Source: Blastomyces gilchristii SLH14081 (lineage: Eukaryota > Ascomycota > Eurotiomycetes > Onygenales > Ajellomycetaceae). Taken from it: DNA of 64,000 nucleotides. The stretch covers positions 3,663,753 through 3,727,752 of the forward strand of contig NW_003101680.1 in assembly GCF_000003855.2 (NCBI RefSeq), in the 5' to 3' direction. Shown here in pieces: positions 35,465 through 47,972 of this stretch. Every line of letters begins with the position of its first letter. Within the stretch, counting starts at the first letter, position 1. The position numbers and the translations under genes were made by a program. The notes under the pieces are model-generated. The model made no database searches and was not told where the DNA came from. It saw nothing but the letters and a program-made list of their open reading frames with translations.

Positions 35465-36503
35465 AGTAAGAACTTTATTGCAATCTCCCAGTTTCTCACG
35501 TGGGCGTTTCAGCACTGTTGTCCCAATGCCTCCATTTCTGAGGCGCGGGTTTACCTCAGTTTCTCGAATTTTCGCCCACCTTAGCTGATTTGTTTGTATT
35601 GTCATATATATTAGTACAGATTATAGACATCATGCATACGTTTGTATTTTTAGATGACTCTAATCATACGATTTCCATCTCCTAATGTATGGGCTGACTA
35701 GTTTTCTTTCGTTGTCGAAATTCACCGAAATTATTTTTATCTAAATTTCTTACCCTTTTTGATAGCATTTATGCACGCACACATTGATTTCAAGCTGACC
35801 CACACACTCCGCAACTAGCTCACATTTTCACCAATATGAAGTTACTTCTTAGGTTTTTTTTTTTTCAAGCTCTCTGAGATTATCTAGCCGCACTGCACTT
35901 TACCCCTCTAGGAAAATTCCACCCCACTACAAAGCGCGAACCACCAAAGCCACGGGCAAACCTCTCCGCTGTGGTCGAGCTACCAAACAAAGCGTAGATC
36001 CAAGTACCTAGGTATGAGAAATTGAATACTTCGGAAATATTACCTAGCTCTTCTATCCTTGTGAAACATTGAAATTCACCCGAGCTAATACTGAATCAAG
36101 GAAGAGAAATTCCAACGAGAGAAATCTATTATTTTGTTCCCTATGTCCAGGTTAACCCTGAACAAATTACCATTTAACTAGGGCAGAGAGGGCTTGATGA
36201 AACATACAGAACCTAATTCCCTTGCTCCGAATTTCGGGTCGGACCGAAGTCGCCCGTATCAGGGCTATCAGTTGCTCATGAACAAAATGGCTTGTGACAA
36301 TCGGACCATCTCATTCTTATATGTTTGGAACAGAATGCAAAGCCTGAGATAAAGAAAATAAAAGAAAATAAAAAAAATATTACACCCCATAGAACCTGAT
36401 GACTCACGGCGCCTCCTGTCATTCCTAAATCAAATCTTGAACTCCTTGCAAAATCATCTTCTCACCATCCTTCCGCCGAAAGCTGTCTTATCAATAACAG
36501 ACC
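35465..36503. other. Intergenic region
   Basis: 3' flank of the MutL gene and 5' flank of the SET-domain gene. A short T run lies near 35856-35865 and A-rich sequence near 36350-36380. No gene supported. Confidence 0.6.
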
Positions 36504-37121
36504 ATGACAGTTGCAACCACAGAGCAGGCGCAGGTGACGCCTACGGCTCAGCCCGTAAAGCAGACGTGGAAGCAACCATCGCACCCAGACGCCATCACAG
36601 TCCGGTCTTCGCCTGCTCTCGCCTCGGGCTCAGAAGCCGCCGTTGAAGGTCCCTCCTTCAATCTCACTGCAGTGGCCAGCAAGAATATCCCAGCTAATAC
36701 CCTCATCGCGAAGAACACGTCCACCACTCTCGCCTCAGAAAAGGACTACTCCACCGTTCAAATCTCAGCAACGCATCATATCAGACTGAACTCGGATCTA
36801 CTATACTGCAACCATTCGTGTGACCCCAATGTCCGTTTCGTAACGTCAACGCTCGCTTCACCCAACGTCGGGCTGGAAGAACAGGTTTCCGGTGCAATTG
36901 AAGTTTGGAGCACGAGAGATATTCCGGCTGGAGAGGAGCTTCGATTCTTCTACCCAAGCACAGAATGGGAGATGGCACAGCCGTTTCGCTGCTCATGTGG
37001 CGCGGAGAAATGTCTGGGTTTGGTCGATGGTGCGAAAAAGGTTTCTACGGAGGTGCTGAGGAGGTACTGGCTCAGTGGACATATCGAGTCCTTACTGAAC
37101 GAGAGGGATGGACTGAATTGA
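36504..37121 (+). CDS. Small SET-domain protein with post-SET cysteines
   Basis: Single exon, 205 aa. The start at 36504 (accATGaca) is preceded by stops. The C-terminal half of a SET domain is visible: LLYCNHSCDPNVRF, the NHSCDPN knot, then DIPAGEELRFFYPSTEWEM with the conserved acidic/aromatic site, and a post-SET cluster CSCGAEKC. The N-terminal SET strands are reduced (NLTAVASKNIPANTLIAK). Such short SET proteins are common in filamentous fungi and plants. They resemble lysine methyltransferases, but no substrate is known and activity is not certain given the shortened fold. Confidence 0.85.
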   Translation: MTVATTEQAQVTPTAQPVKQTWKQPSHPDAITVRSSPALASGSEAAVEGPSFNLTAVASKNIPANTLIAKNTSTTLASEKDYSTVQISATHHIRLNSDLLYCNHSCDPNVRFVTSTLASPNVGLEEQVSGAIEVWSTRDIPAGEELRFFYPSTEWEMAQPFRCSCGAEKCLGLVDGAKKVSTEVLRRYWLSGHIESLLNERDGLN

Positions 37122-38256
37122 TTTTTCTACCGAGCGACGTTCTACCCCTCTTTGGGCCATCTGGGAATGAAATATTTAGGTGCTTTGAATATGGACGGGG
37201 GAAACTTTCGCCGCTCACTTCTTTCTGGGTACATGAACAAGAGGGCCAGCGGGAAAATAGGGAAACAAGAGCGAAAATAATATATATACAACTGAGGCTG
37301 AAGCTATGGACAACTAAATATATTAGGAGGAGTGCGCGATATATACAACATACATAACTGAATAGAGGGCATTATGTACATACATGTACAGACTAGACAT
37401 GACTATAGTGGTTTTAATACAAGGCATCTTCCACCACGCTTCCAACACCATTTCAATAGCTTGTGTACTCATTACTATGTTTCTCTACCATGGCAAAAGA
37501 AATCAGCATAATGCCTGTAAGGACACTGAAACTACGCAATGCAAGCGTCTCTCGCACTTGCACCAATGGAGCGTTGTTAAACGGACATTCGCAGTCTCAT
37601 CCCCTCCTCATCTAGGATTGGGGCGTGGACAACTTCACCCGCTGAAGGAACAAGCCCTTGATACAATGTTTCTGCAGCCTCAGCTGGAGTCGAGTTAGCT
37701 TTCCGGTTCATCCCGGAACCAGGCTCAATACCGAAAGTCCAAATCAGTCGATGAGGGGCACCGAGATAAGAATCTCTGGGAGGAATAAAGAAGTACATAT
37801 TCTGGGCATATGCGTGTTAAAGTTAGTGCGAGAGAAGCTCTTGTATTCCTTGGATTTGGTTGAAGATGCTCCGCGACGAAAGCAGAGCGGGAAACTGTTC
37901 CCTGGAACAAACTTTTTACACTTTTGTAATTGACTCCATAAATTACCAGACACTGATCAATATAGCTATCCTCCGTACTTGTACATGGTAATGTAAATCT
38001 TAGGGAATGGTTTCTAAAAACATTTCTGTAGCCAATGAACAAAGGCTGATCAAATTAGGGTTGCTGACTCAGCAGAAAAAAGGTGGCGGGAAACCCATGA
38101 CATCATCGTCTCCCCTCATTATTTACGGTTGATTTATTGCTAACGAACTGATCTGACCAGCCATTGGAGTACAAAGGACGAGTAATATCCGATATCGACG
38201 CCCATAAACAGATATTCGTTCCCTATCCATTCCGAACAACAGCAAGAATAACAACC
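37122..38256. other. Intergenic region with unassigned minus-strand frames
   Basis: No firm gene. Minus-strand frames at 38042-37725 and 37798-37577 could be joined through an intron-like 3' end (CACTAACTTT ... CCCAG before 37803), but I find no defensible donor or domain. A TACATACATGTACA palindrome-like stretch lies near 37378-37391; a related one lies at 46.83 kb. Confidence 0.4.
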
Positions 38257-39543
38257 ATGTCCCGTCCAATTCCCGTCACCATAATCACAGGATTTCTCGG
38301 CGCGGGCAAAACAACCATCCTGCTCAATCTCGTCAAGCAATTGCCCCCAGACTACCGGCTAGCACTCCTAAAAAATGAATTTGGAGACCTAGCCGTAGAC
38401 TCACAGATAGCCGCCGCGAACTCCATCTCCGGTGTCCGCGAGCTCCTGAACGGATGCATCTGCTGCAACCTGGTGGGACAACTAGGCGACGCCCTCCTCC
38501 AACTCCGCGATGAAGTAAAGCCAGACCGCATCGTCATCGAGACAAGCGGGAGCGCATTCCCAGCCACGTTGGCGATGGAAGTGAACCGCGTCGCGCGCGA
38601 GAATAATGGCCAATTCGTCCTGGATGGGGTCATCAGCGTGATTGACGTGGAGAATTGGGAAGGGTATGAGGACACATCGTACACGGCGAAGTTACAGGCG
38701 AAGTACACGGATTTGATTATTTTCAATAAATGGGAGGACGTGCCGGAGGAGCGGTTTGATATGTGTTTGGACCGCGTGGCTGATCTGGAGCTTGATACTG
38801 CCTGGGTGAAATCGACGAAGGGTTTGGTGGACAAGGATGTCCTACTGGGGATTGACGGGGCGTTGCTGGCCAAGGAGATGTCGGATCGCGGACATGCATC
38901 GCTGGATTTGGTTTTGTTAAATGGAGGCGATAACACAGTGGCCAAGGATGCTTATGTGCAAGAGCATAACCATGGGCTTGGTGAGCCTGGGGAAAATGAG
39001 CACCAATCCGAAGTGGACGTGCTCTCCGTCTCGCTCACCAGCTCTCAGGAGTCTGATACGGTGAATCCGGAGGCATTGATCACCCTCCTCCTCTCTGCGC
39101 CCAAGGATGAGGTTTACAGGATAAAAGCCATCATTCAATTCCCGGCCGATTCGCCTCCGGAAGACTCGTCAGGTGAGAAGGCTCAAGTGCCTACATCACA
39201 ACCAACGCAGGAGGGAGACGTGAATGTCAATGGAGCTGCCCCTTCTGGCAGCGGAGCAGGTGGCATCAAGACGCAGAATTATATTCTTAACTGGGCCTTC
39301 GGCCGATGGACATATACCCACTCCCCAGCCTCGATAGACAGCGCTTCTAAAAGCAGTGGTGACGGTGAAACAGCAGCAGCAGCGCCGCCCGAGCAGGCCA
39401 TAATTGCGCGTATGACGCTTATCCTTGCCAGGGGTGAATCTCACAAGTGGTCGCGGAAGCTGGAGAGTGGCGGATTGCTGGAGGTCGCAGGCGACTCTGG
39501 AGAGGAGAAAAGAGGTGAGGTGAAGGTGGAGCGTCTTGCTTGA
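38257..39543 (+). CDS. ZNG1: CobW/P47K-family GTPase, ZNG1-type zinc metallochaperone
   Basis: Single exon, 428 aa from the ATG at 38257 (accATGtcc), preferred over an upstream in-frame extension. Walker A GFLGAGKTT lies at about 12-20, the metal-binding CxCC motif CICC at 67-70 in LNGCICCNL, ETSGSAFP in the Walker B region and FNKWE in the NKxD position. The C-terminal CobW_C domain starts around ALITLLLSAPKDEVYRIK and ends with NWAFGRWTY, interrupted by low-complexity inserts. A His-containing stretch (QEHNHG) sits in the linker. Eukaryotic ZNG1 (CBWD) delivers zinc to methionine aminopeptidase in a GTP-dependent way; the CxCC motif supports that class. Confidence 0.85.
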   Translation: MSRPIPVTIITGFLGAGKTTILLNLVKQLPPDYRLALLKNEFGDLAVDSQIAAANSISGVRELLNGCICCNLVGQLGDALLQLRDEVKPDRIVIETSGSAFPATLAMEVNRVARENNGQFVLDGVISVIDVENWEGYEDTSYTAKLQAKYTDLIIFNKWEDVPEERFDMCLDRVADLELDTAWVKSTKGLVDKDVLLGIDGALLAKEMSDRGHASLDLVLLNGGDNTVAKDAYVQEHNHGLGEPGENEHQSEVDVLSVSLTSSQESDTVNPEALITLLLSAPKDEVYRIKAIIQFPADSPPEDSSGEKAQVPTSQPTQEGDVNVNGAAPSGSGAGGIKTQNYILNWAFGRWTYTHSPASIDSASKSSGDGETAAAAPPEQAIIARMTLILARGESHKWSRKLESGGLLEVAGDSGEEKRGEVKVERLA

Positions 39544-40740
39544 TGTTTGGCGTATACGGGTTTATTGGGGAAAAGGGAGCGTGAAGAAGAGAAGATGATT
39601 GATGTAAATGCTGCGGTATACCATGCCAACCGCGCTATTTTGCTATATGGAATGTATATATTTGTGTTTATAGTATTTTCTTTTGTTGCAGGCAGGGTAC
39701 CTGCATTTCACAACATCTGGATAGATAAAAAGGAGGGGAAAGAATGAATAGGAAGACATTGGAACTGGCAGAGAGATCAAGGATTTTGCTCTTTTACAAA
39801 TATCATTCCTCTACACACGCACTATTTCAAAACATCTATGCATCATTAAAGCATAAGAGATTGAGTTGCATGCTTTTCCTTCAATTACTCAAAGGGACGC
39901 AACTCCCTTTTCCTTCCCCTCTCATTCCGCTCTTCCTCATGACCTGAGACGACAGATATCAGGGGTTTTCATGCTTGACAAGTAGTTATCCTATTTGGGA
40001 CCGGGGATACAAACTTCTTTACGAGTATTCTGCAAAGTACCGTGAAGAAGTAGGACAAAGTAGTAGACAAAGAAATAGATAGGTCAGTAGAAAGAGGAGG
40101 ACAATTGATTAGCTGCACATTGTCTTTCACCCCATGTTTATTCAGAGTGGACAAATGCAGGGAAATTGTTCGGAGAACAGGGTTGAAAGATGATGGCGAT
40201 TGCACTTCTCATGATTTAGGGTCTGGTTCGCCTTCATTCACATCCTTCTCCCCGGAATAGGAGTGCATGTATCTACCTGCTTGAGGGGAATAAAGGAAGT
40301 GGGCTGTAGAAAAGTGTAGAAAGGGAATAGAGGAACAAGAGGAACTAGATAATATGCCAAACTTTTTTTCTCTCACTGTACGTGAAACTAACTCTGAATA
40401 TAGATGATAGGTAAATGTATTAATTAAACCAAAACAAATCGTCCAGAGATCTAACCAAAAATTATCAAGTTAGAGAGGGAAGAATCCCGACAAAAACAAG
40501 ACATTATATTATCAGAAAAAAATATTTTTTTTTGGTTTCTTTCCCTTTTCTTTCCTTTTTCTTTCTCTAAATGCAAGAATATAAATCAAGCAATCCCCGA
40601 TATTACTTCCAGGCTGTGCCTAAGAAAAGAAAGCTCACATTCTCATGGCATAATATTAACGACAGTAGCCACCATCATACTTCTTTCCCACTTCGTTACT
40701 TGCATTTTCATTGGTTGAATTAAGCCGATAAACGATTCTC
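39544..40740. other. Convergent 3' region of ZNG1 and ornithine decarboxylase
   Basis: AT-rich, with no supportable gene. It should hold both 3' UTRs. A pyrimidine-rich stretch lies at 40528-40568. Confidence 0.6.
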
Positions 40741-41833
40741 TCAAATATCGTTCGAGTATTCCAGTAACGCGGTAGCACTGGGCTCAGTGGAGATGTAAAT
40801 GACTTCATGTTTATCGGTGAACCCATTGAAACGCGTTGCGCTGCACTTGGTATATGCACCCATGTTCTCGAAGTAGAGCCAATTGCCGACGTCGAGGGCT
40901 CCAGGGAGGGTGGTGCGTTCCGTGATCAAATCGATGCCGTCACAGGTCGGGCCCCAGATTGAATACTCGATTGGCGTGCAGACTGGGCTTCCCATTGTCA
41001 GAATCTGCGGCACCGGATGCTGGTGATCGAAGATGATGTTGGAGAAGTTGCCGTAGACACCATCATTCAGATAGATCATGTAGGCTTCGGTGGCACTATC
41101 CGTAGAGGCGGAGTCAGACATTTCCAGACTGACATCACGACGTGCAATTACGTTCGCAGCCAGTGTGAACGCTGACGCGACATAGTAGCGCCCAGGCTCA
41201 GCGATGACGCGGATATGGGGAGGAAAATGCTCATCAAGAGCGTCGCTGAGGGTAGCTGCAAAGCGTTCAAAGGTATCCTCAGAGAAGCCCCCACCGACAT
41301 CAAGGACTTTGAGATCGAACCCAGCTTCAGCAGCCTGGTCAAATACGTAGCGGGAATCCTCCACGGCCTTGACGAATGACCTCGGGTCCTCAGCTCCCGA
41401 CCCGACGTGGAAGCTGACACCAACGACATTGAGCTTGAGCTCCTTGGCCAACTCGAGCAGAGAGCGTGCAATGGAGAGGGAGGCTCCGAATTTCATGCTC
41501 AAGCGGCACAGGCTAGCAGAATCGTCCGTCAAGATGCGGAGATACAGTTCGGCATCAGGGCACATTTCCTTGATCTTGTACAATTCATCGGAATTGTCAA
41601 AGGTCATCTGCTTGACGCCCACCTGTGAGGCGTAGCGGAGATAGGACTTCGTCTTGCACGGCTGTGCATAAATGATACGGCTCGGGTCGACGCCAACACC
41701 AAGGGCCAAATCGATCTCCGCTTTGGACGCACAGTCGAAGCCATTGCCCAGTTTCGCCATGAGACGCAGGACTTGAGGGTCGGGGTTGCATTTGACAGCT
41801 GAAAATGGATTCGTCAGCATTCAATGGTTTTTC

Positions 41834-41875
<42 letters not shown>

Positions 41876-42208
41876 CGAAAATGGAGAAAAGTAAGAGCAG
41901 GTTCAAGACATACCGTAAAACGGCTTCACACGTCCCAGATTCTTCTTCCAACGGATATGCTGGCGATAAACCTGACCCAGATCTGCGACATAGAATGGGT
42001 CTTCCTCGCCGGGGTGGCAGTTGTGGATATCGATCTTCGCGACTTTCTCCTTTAAAATCTCAAAGATCAGGTCCTTGGAGGCTTCCCTAGCTTGAAACAA
42101 ATCGAACCCGCCATGATTGTGAGAGGACTTGTAATTATTACTGTCGTCAGGATAATTTTGGTGCACATATATATCATGGGGTACGAAGGCAAAAGGTGCC
42201 ATAACCAT
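40741..42208 (-). CDS. SPE1: Ornithine decarboxylase
   Basis: Two exons, 42208-41914 and 41798-40741, about 450 aa. The junction recreates PFYAVKCNP with the PLP Lys near residue 101. Other landmarks are GFDCASKAEID, SFHVGSGAEDP, LDVGGGFSED, EPGRYYVASAF (PLP phosphate and ring contacts), WGPTCDGID with the active-site Cys and DVGNWLYFENMGAYT near the dimer interface. It converts ornithine to putrescine, the first step of polyamine synthesis, and in fungi is controlled by antizyme-driven turnover and transcript level. The N-terminal 50 residues are poorly conserved. A TATA repeat (42263-42273) lies only about 55 bases upstream of the ATG, which suggests a short leader. The intron has a long TTTTC-rich pyrimidine tract. 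Confidence 0.95.
41826..41875. repeat. TTTTC-type pyrimidine tract in the decarboxylase intron
   Basis: About 50 bases of T with scattered C inside the single intron (41913-41799). On the transcript strand it is purine-rich, so it is not the polypyrimidine tract of the acceptor. Confidence 0.8.
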
Positions 42209-42262
42209 CCAAAAGGATAATGCCGGGTTGAGTTTTGGTAGGTTGTAAGTGTAAAGAACTTG

Positions 42263-42273
42263 TATATATATAT
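42263..42273 (-). promoter_or_regulatory. TATA repeat upstream of ornithine decarboxylase
   Basis: TATATATATAT about 55 bases before the ATG. If used as a TATA box it implies a leader of only a few tens of bases. Confidence 0.35.
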
Positions 42274-44172
42274 GAGTTTTTTCTTTCGTTTAGGATAGAT
42301 GGGTAGACCTTTTAACCCGGGCGTATGGATTCGTGTTAGGGTGGTCGGAACGTCTCAACACAACCGAAATTGACTGGACCTAGCCTCCTCGACTCTTCCT
42401 CCTGAAGAGGAAGAACCTGTAGAGAAGTCCTATGCGGCAGCTTAATGTTCTGGGGAACGAGGGGGTTGTGCGCTGAGGGATCAACGAGCACAAAAGACGG
42501 GTTGCGGAGAGCTACTTGAAGGACAGCCAAGCGCGTTAAGAGGATGGAAACGCTGGTGAAAAATGGAAGAGGGGAGAGGGGACGTAAAGAGGGATGTTTG
42601 GCTTCGGAAGCCGTTGTGGGCAAAGTGCCTTTGGGGGTGTTCGTCCCAAAGGCGCGGGTTCTGTTGTGGGAAAAGTTGGTGAGGCGAGGGCTCGATCGGG
42701 CTAGAATTGCAGGGAGTCCGTTAGAAATGACAGATTCTTCAAAAGAGGAGCGGGAGCAGAATGCAGTGAAACGGGGAAGAGATCAAGAGCATCAAGGACA
42801 GCACGCAGTCACACGGGTTTGTTTTACGAGTGGCACAGAACGGGCATCCATCGTGGACTGATGGAGGAGCGCTGAATTGGAGGGGACTCACATTTGAAGT
42901 GGACACTTGTCGTGCAGGAGGGACAGACAAGTGGACGATGGGCTCGACGAAGATATTAATAAAGAAGGTCGAGAGACAAGGGTTTGAAACAGCTGCTGTG
43001 AAGTGCTGAGCTAATGATTTCTGTCGAGTTGGTAGTGGTAGTGGTGGTGGTGATGGTTGTGGTGGTTGTTGTCGGAGTTGTGGAGGTTGAATGAAGAGAG
43101 AAAAAAAAAGAGGGCGGCGGGAGTGGGACAAAAAGTTTTTGTGGTGACGAGTTTTTGTGCGGGAGCGAATAGCGCCGACGAGGGTTGCAACCACCACCAG
43201 AGCTAGCTTTGCGGGCTCGCGTTCGACCACAGCCAGGGTAAACAGAGGCTAACTGCGCGTAGACGCAGAAAAATGGATACAGAATATAAAATATAAAAGA
43301 AAATCAGAAGCCAAAACAAGCCATATGTCCTATCCAGCCAGCCATCCCATTGGCACACTCCTGTCGGCGCAAACAATGGGCGGACATTGATGCCCTGTCG
43401 CCCTGTGCCTTGTCTGCTCTAGCTCAATGCATCCTAGATTCCTGGAAATTGAGATTCTCATCTTTCAGACGAGTAAATAACGAAGTTCTGCAATAATTTG
43501 TGTTCCTTTTTCCCGTTCCCGTTGCCCCTCCACAAGCTTCCTTTTTAATTTACGAGCTAGAACTCCCCAAGGGTACGAGCTAGAAATTTACATGGCGGAG
43601 AAGGATGGAAGACCATCATCGATGAATCATTTCACCCTCCCCTAACTTGGATCGCCTTGATTGTGGCTAAGAATTTTGGATCACATTGACGTGGCAGTGA
43701 CTGGTCTCTGGTTAGTTACCGCACATTTGTCCTAGTAGTAATAATAATCCTGTGGTAGTAAATACAGTAGCAAGCTTCTGGCAATAGTAATAATAAAAGT
43801 GTTACGGAGGTATAGTACTCAATGCAAATTACAAATATCAAGGCAACGATAAGCCCATGCTGGAACCGCTAAATCTGACTGACCTGCATATGATATTCTC
43901 AACATTCCTCCCTCTTTTTCCCCCCTCTCCCCACCTTGAAGAGTCTATCAATAGGCGTAATGTAGCACTTGCAGCCGCTCTGCAGAAAGCCGAGAAGACG
44001 ATCAACAGGAGCAAAGCTGCAGCCTGTATCACCAATGCTGAGATATATGCCGGGGCTTCTCCCATCCTATTCGTCTGCTCAGCTCCTGCTAAAAAATGGG
44101 CTCTCAAACTCAAATCCTTTGTGCCGTGGGGTGTGCAGATTTATCCGTGTTCTCCACAGGCAGCCACACTTT

Positions 44173-44173
<1 letters not shown>

Positions 44174-44225
<52 letters not shown>
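44174..44225. repeat. A52 homopolymer
   Basis: The longest homopolymer in the window, 52 uninterrupted A followed by GGAAAAGAAAAG-type sequence. It lies in intergenic DNA between the decarboxylase promoter region and the methyltransferase 3' end. Confidence 0.95.
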
Positions 44226-44227
<2 letters not shown>

Positions 44228-44626
44228 AAAAGAAAAGAAAAGAAAAGTACTCTCCCCTTTGCCTCTTCAGAGTCCCCGTGGCCTCCGTTAATCCATTATT
44301 TATGTAAGCTACAAGAACGAGAACGGAGCGGTGAGCTGCACCAGCAGCCGATGTTCCATGTTCTGGCGGGGGTTCCTCGCAGACCTCCTTATCTCTAGCT
44401 GTGTGTTCTGGCCATCTCTCCCTGCAGTCGTCGTGGCCCCAGCTATCGCAATTCCAGCGGTCGATAAACAAACAAGGGATAGACCTCCACTGTATATATG
44501 AGGGATTTTTTTTGGTCTGTTAAAAGAATAGCCGGACAGGCTTAATCGTTATTATCATCGTATGCTGTAATCTCAAATTCGTGTCTTTTTTGTCCGCTGC
44601 AAAGCGAGAACACCACTCTCACATCA

Positions 44627-45863
44627 TCAACTATCTGCCGGGGAATTTTTGCGAAACGCATATAGTTCGATATCGACTGACTCATTTTCTGAACCAAGGG
44701 TGGGCAGCGGGGCAACGGCACGGCTATCGATTTCAAATCCTGCGTTCTTTATAAAATCAAAGAACACTTCCTCACTATCGTGCCGCCTTTTTAAGGCCAC
44801 CAGCACAATAGCACTAGGAGAAATTTGCACCAGCGCTGTAAGCATTTGAACCAGGGCTGGGAGGCTGTCTGCATTATAAGTGCAATCCGAAACAACAATC
44901 AGATCATAACCATGTTGAGCAATTTCTTCCGGCACAGCTTCATCCCAGTCAAGCACCTGGAATCGAGCACTGGACAATCTAGCAGGAGTGGCAAACTCCA
45001 AATTGCGGCTGATGATATCCCGCACCTCTTCAAGGTCGGTGAGCAGTACTGAGCACTGAGGAACTATCTGGGCTATTGCGATTCCGACAATCCCGCATCC
45101 CGTACCTAGCTCGATGACGCGAAGTGGTGCGCCCTTTCGCTCATAGAATAGTCTTTGCAGTGTGGGAATAGATCCTCCTAGGCGCATATATGCATTCTGA
45201 ATTTCCATCACACATCCCAACGCAGCGTCCCTGTATTTTATGTCAATGTTAGACGGTTTTTGGATGGGTACAGATTAGGTGTATGGGTAAATATGTATGC
45301 ACTGTACATATACACAGCGACCCAACGAAGCATAATATTTTTGCTAGTTGACTGATAGAGAAGAAACACTTTTTTTTAACTCACCATATATGCCGGGCAA
45401 TACTATTGCCCGTCTCTTCCCACGCCCTCAACTGCGGTCCAATTTCCAGCTTAAAACATCTCTCAACTAATTTTTCCGCCTGCGGACCATAATTTCCCCC
45501 AAACTCAGCACTCCAGGCAGTAACAATGCTGGGAGCCTTGGAAGGTTCCAAACGGTCGACAAGACCAGCGTTGGCGTCCCTCACACTGAGTCTCGCAGCT
45601 TGATTCGTATCAGAGATCTGGCATGGCCCGAAAACGATCTTCAACTCTCGATTCCCCGCATTCCACGTGAATGTCTCGTCGAATGAAGTTGTTAGCTCGT
45701 TATCATTGTTGGTAAACTGCAAGATGGAAAGAAGCTCAGCGTCTTCTGCAAGGAATGTGTCCCCCAAGTCTGTCGTGATGGTGATCAATGCTTCCACAAA
45801 GCACTGTCTATGAGAAGACGCCACTATTCTGGGGGTCTTGAGAAATCGGATGTAATGGGGCAT
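44627..45863 (-). CDS. METTL21/EFM-type protein-lysine methyltransferase family
   Basis: Two exons, 45863-45385 and 45230-44627, about 360 aa. Exon 1 is weakly conserved; exon 2 holds a class I SAM-dependent fold: RVIELGTGCGIVGIAIA (motif I), LLTDLEEV (acidic end of strand 2) and DLIVVSDCTYN (post-motif with the DxxY-like site of family PF10294). The W-D junction ARHIW|DAALG precedes the fold, as in this family, where an aromatic plus small-residue block marks the substrate entrance. Members methylate lysines on elongation factors, VCP or other proteins. The substrate here cannot be assigned. The C-terminus ends in YAFRKNSPADS. Confidence 0.85.
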
Positions 45864-47972
45864 AATTCAGAGTGATGGTGGGGATATTAGTGTTTCTGGA
45901 GAACGGGTGCCAGAGAGAGAGATATATATATATGTAAGCTTCTTAAAGAGGTCATGCCATATGCTTCCGTTTTAGTTATAGGGAGTAAGTAATATAAGCC
46001 GTAGAATGGTATGGGATAGTTTGAGCGGAGGTTGACGCAGTCTCGCGTTCTAGCTGCACTGCTTCTTTTATGGCTGCCTTTCCCTCGCCGGCTTAAACAA
46101 AATGGAAAACGAATAAAGGAACCTTTCCAGCGCTGCGATTTCTTTCTTTCTGTCGGCTGCTTGTGGAGAATCTCAATACCAGCCTTGGAACAAACTGGCG
46201 CTCTTTGGTCGCTCAAGCAGCCAGCTCTCCTGCAAACAAGGCAAACTTCTGGGGGCGGTTCACATCCCATCCCTAACATCTCGTCGTCCCACCGACATAT
46301 ACAGAGTATCTTTCCCGCGATTCCTTAACACTTCTTTCTCATGCTGCCGCGCACTCCCTAGACAAATGATGAAACTGAAAACTACTATCAACCAAGGGAT
46401 CATACTGGATACAAAATCCCGCAGAAAGAACCCCTGGTTACAGCCCTACCTTTCTAATTTGCTCAGCCGTCCTAGTATCCGCTCCATGGAACTGGACAGG
46501 CAGGATCCTGCCATTCGCGATTTGCTCGCTCAGCCTGCCGCATACAATTATGAAACCGTGCATTGTTCTCCAGCAGCATCCCTATAGAACCGTCCATCTT
46601 GGCGAGAATGCAGACTCAAGCCAGCCGCACGGATTTGGCGCATGCGCAAGGAGTCTTTACGTCAAGTTTCCGCTCTCCTGTGGCGTGATACGGATTAGGC
46701 TACACTTATCATCTATTTCAGTGGATGGCAAATTGTTCTCCTATTGGTGCATTTCCACTCCTAACATACCTGCAGCGCCACGGCTGCTGACTTGCTGGTT
46801 GCCTGGTTGCCTTATGGTCTATGGACAATATGTACAGTACATGTACATACATGTACGATTTTCATTCGCCCAACGCTTCAACCAAAGTGCAGGGCAACCA
46901 CTGAATAGGAGGAGACTGTTAGTCGATGTTGGACAGCTCTTTGATATATCGCGCTCAGCTTTGCCTACGCGTTCGAAGTTCGTGGGGATCAACGTATTAG
47001 ACAATACTGCTCCAGCTTCAATTCCGCTCGCTGTTTGTCAACTGGAGTGTAGCTCAATCGAGCACCTAATGCTTCACAAACACCGCTATATTGACGTACG
47101 GACAGACCCGAGCGGATTAATTCTGCTTGTCACATGGCGGGATTAAGGGTTAAATAAGCGACGGCCAAATGCGCTGTTTTGTCTTACCATAGAAAATTTT
47201 CAAAATCATACTTACTTAGTGCTCCAGTGCCTCCAATAGCTTGGAATTGGAAGCCCTACCGACGAGGGTATGAAGCGTATGCTGGAAGCTGAAGTTTATC
47301 TCGTTCAGTTTAGACTAGCCTCAGCGTTTAGCCGTAGAAGAAGTGAACATTCAGTTCAGTAGGAGGAGAAACGCGAAGACTTTGTTTGGCCAACTGGTTT
47401 TGGCCCAGTTAGGAATATTCAACCCCCACCGGTTCTTCCAAGGTTGCTTACCGTATGGGAAAGATGCGAGGAGGAGGAGGGGTCCCTAGTCTGTATATTT
47501 GGCCTGTCAATAGATCAGGCATAGTAATGCAATTCCAGATATTCTCTCCAGACACTAAGTAAACCGCCGCCTCAACCCCCTCGACTCCAGTTTGATATTG
47601 GCAATTAGCAATCCTCAAGGCCGAACTATAAATAAAAATTGATGAGCAAATCACGTGGTTTAGGTGAATACGCCTCCCGTTAAACCATTCCCAGAAAGGC
47701 TTAGCGTCACCCTGCTCCCCCCCATATGGCTTCGTCCATGACGCTCGAAGGCGGATGGTGGTTGATGAATGATCTTGACATCCAAACTCAATTTATCGTC
47801 GCCTGGCAGAGCATAAGATGCCACTGCCCGCCGTTTTACCCACCCTTACACTGCGATTTTAATATCGAACCGAATCCACACCCATTGACTGTCGCCCAAT
47901 GCGCCCGCAACCCCTGTCATCCGTCTAATCATTAAGGACGTCACTTGGCGCACCATTCCAGACGCCGCAAAC
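45864..47972. other. Intergenic region between divergent genes
   Basis: About 2.1 kb with no supportable gene. TACATGTACATACATGTACG-type palindromic sequence lies near 46830-46854. The frame at 46550-47146 is open for 198 codons but lacks any recognised domain, and its composition resembles translated noncoding DNA. Confidence 0.45.

Larger units (their letters stand above)
42209..44626. promoter_or_regulatory. Long upstream region of ornithine decarboxylase
   Basis: About 2.4 kb. The left part is the decarboxylase promoter, with TATATATATAT at 42263-42273. Minus-strand frames at 42336-42623 and 42739-43230 could be upstream ORFs of a long leader if transcription starts further away, but they look like low-complexity Pro/Ser/Leu translations. 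A 52-base A run lies at 44174-44225. No gene supported. Confidence 0.45.

Noticed and set aside
37577..38042. Possible two-exon minus-strand gene
   Set aside because: A branch-point-like CACTAACTTT and CCCAG acceptor are visible, but no donor restores a frame with recognisable sequence.
43857..44398. Overlapping plus-strand frames with poly-Lys around 44.2 kb
   Set aside because: They are translations of the A52 homopolymer in three frames, with no domain on either side.
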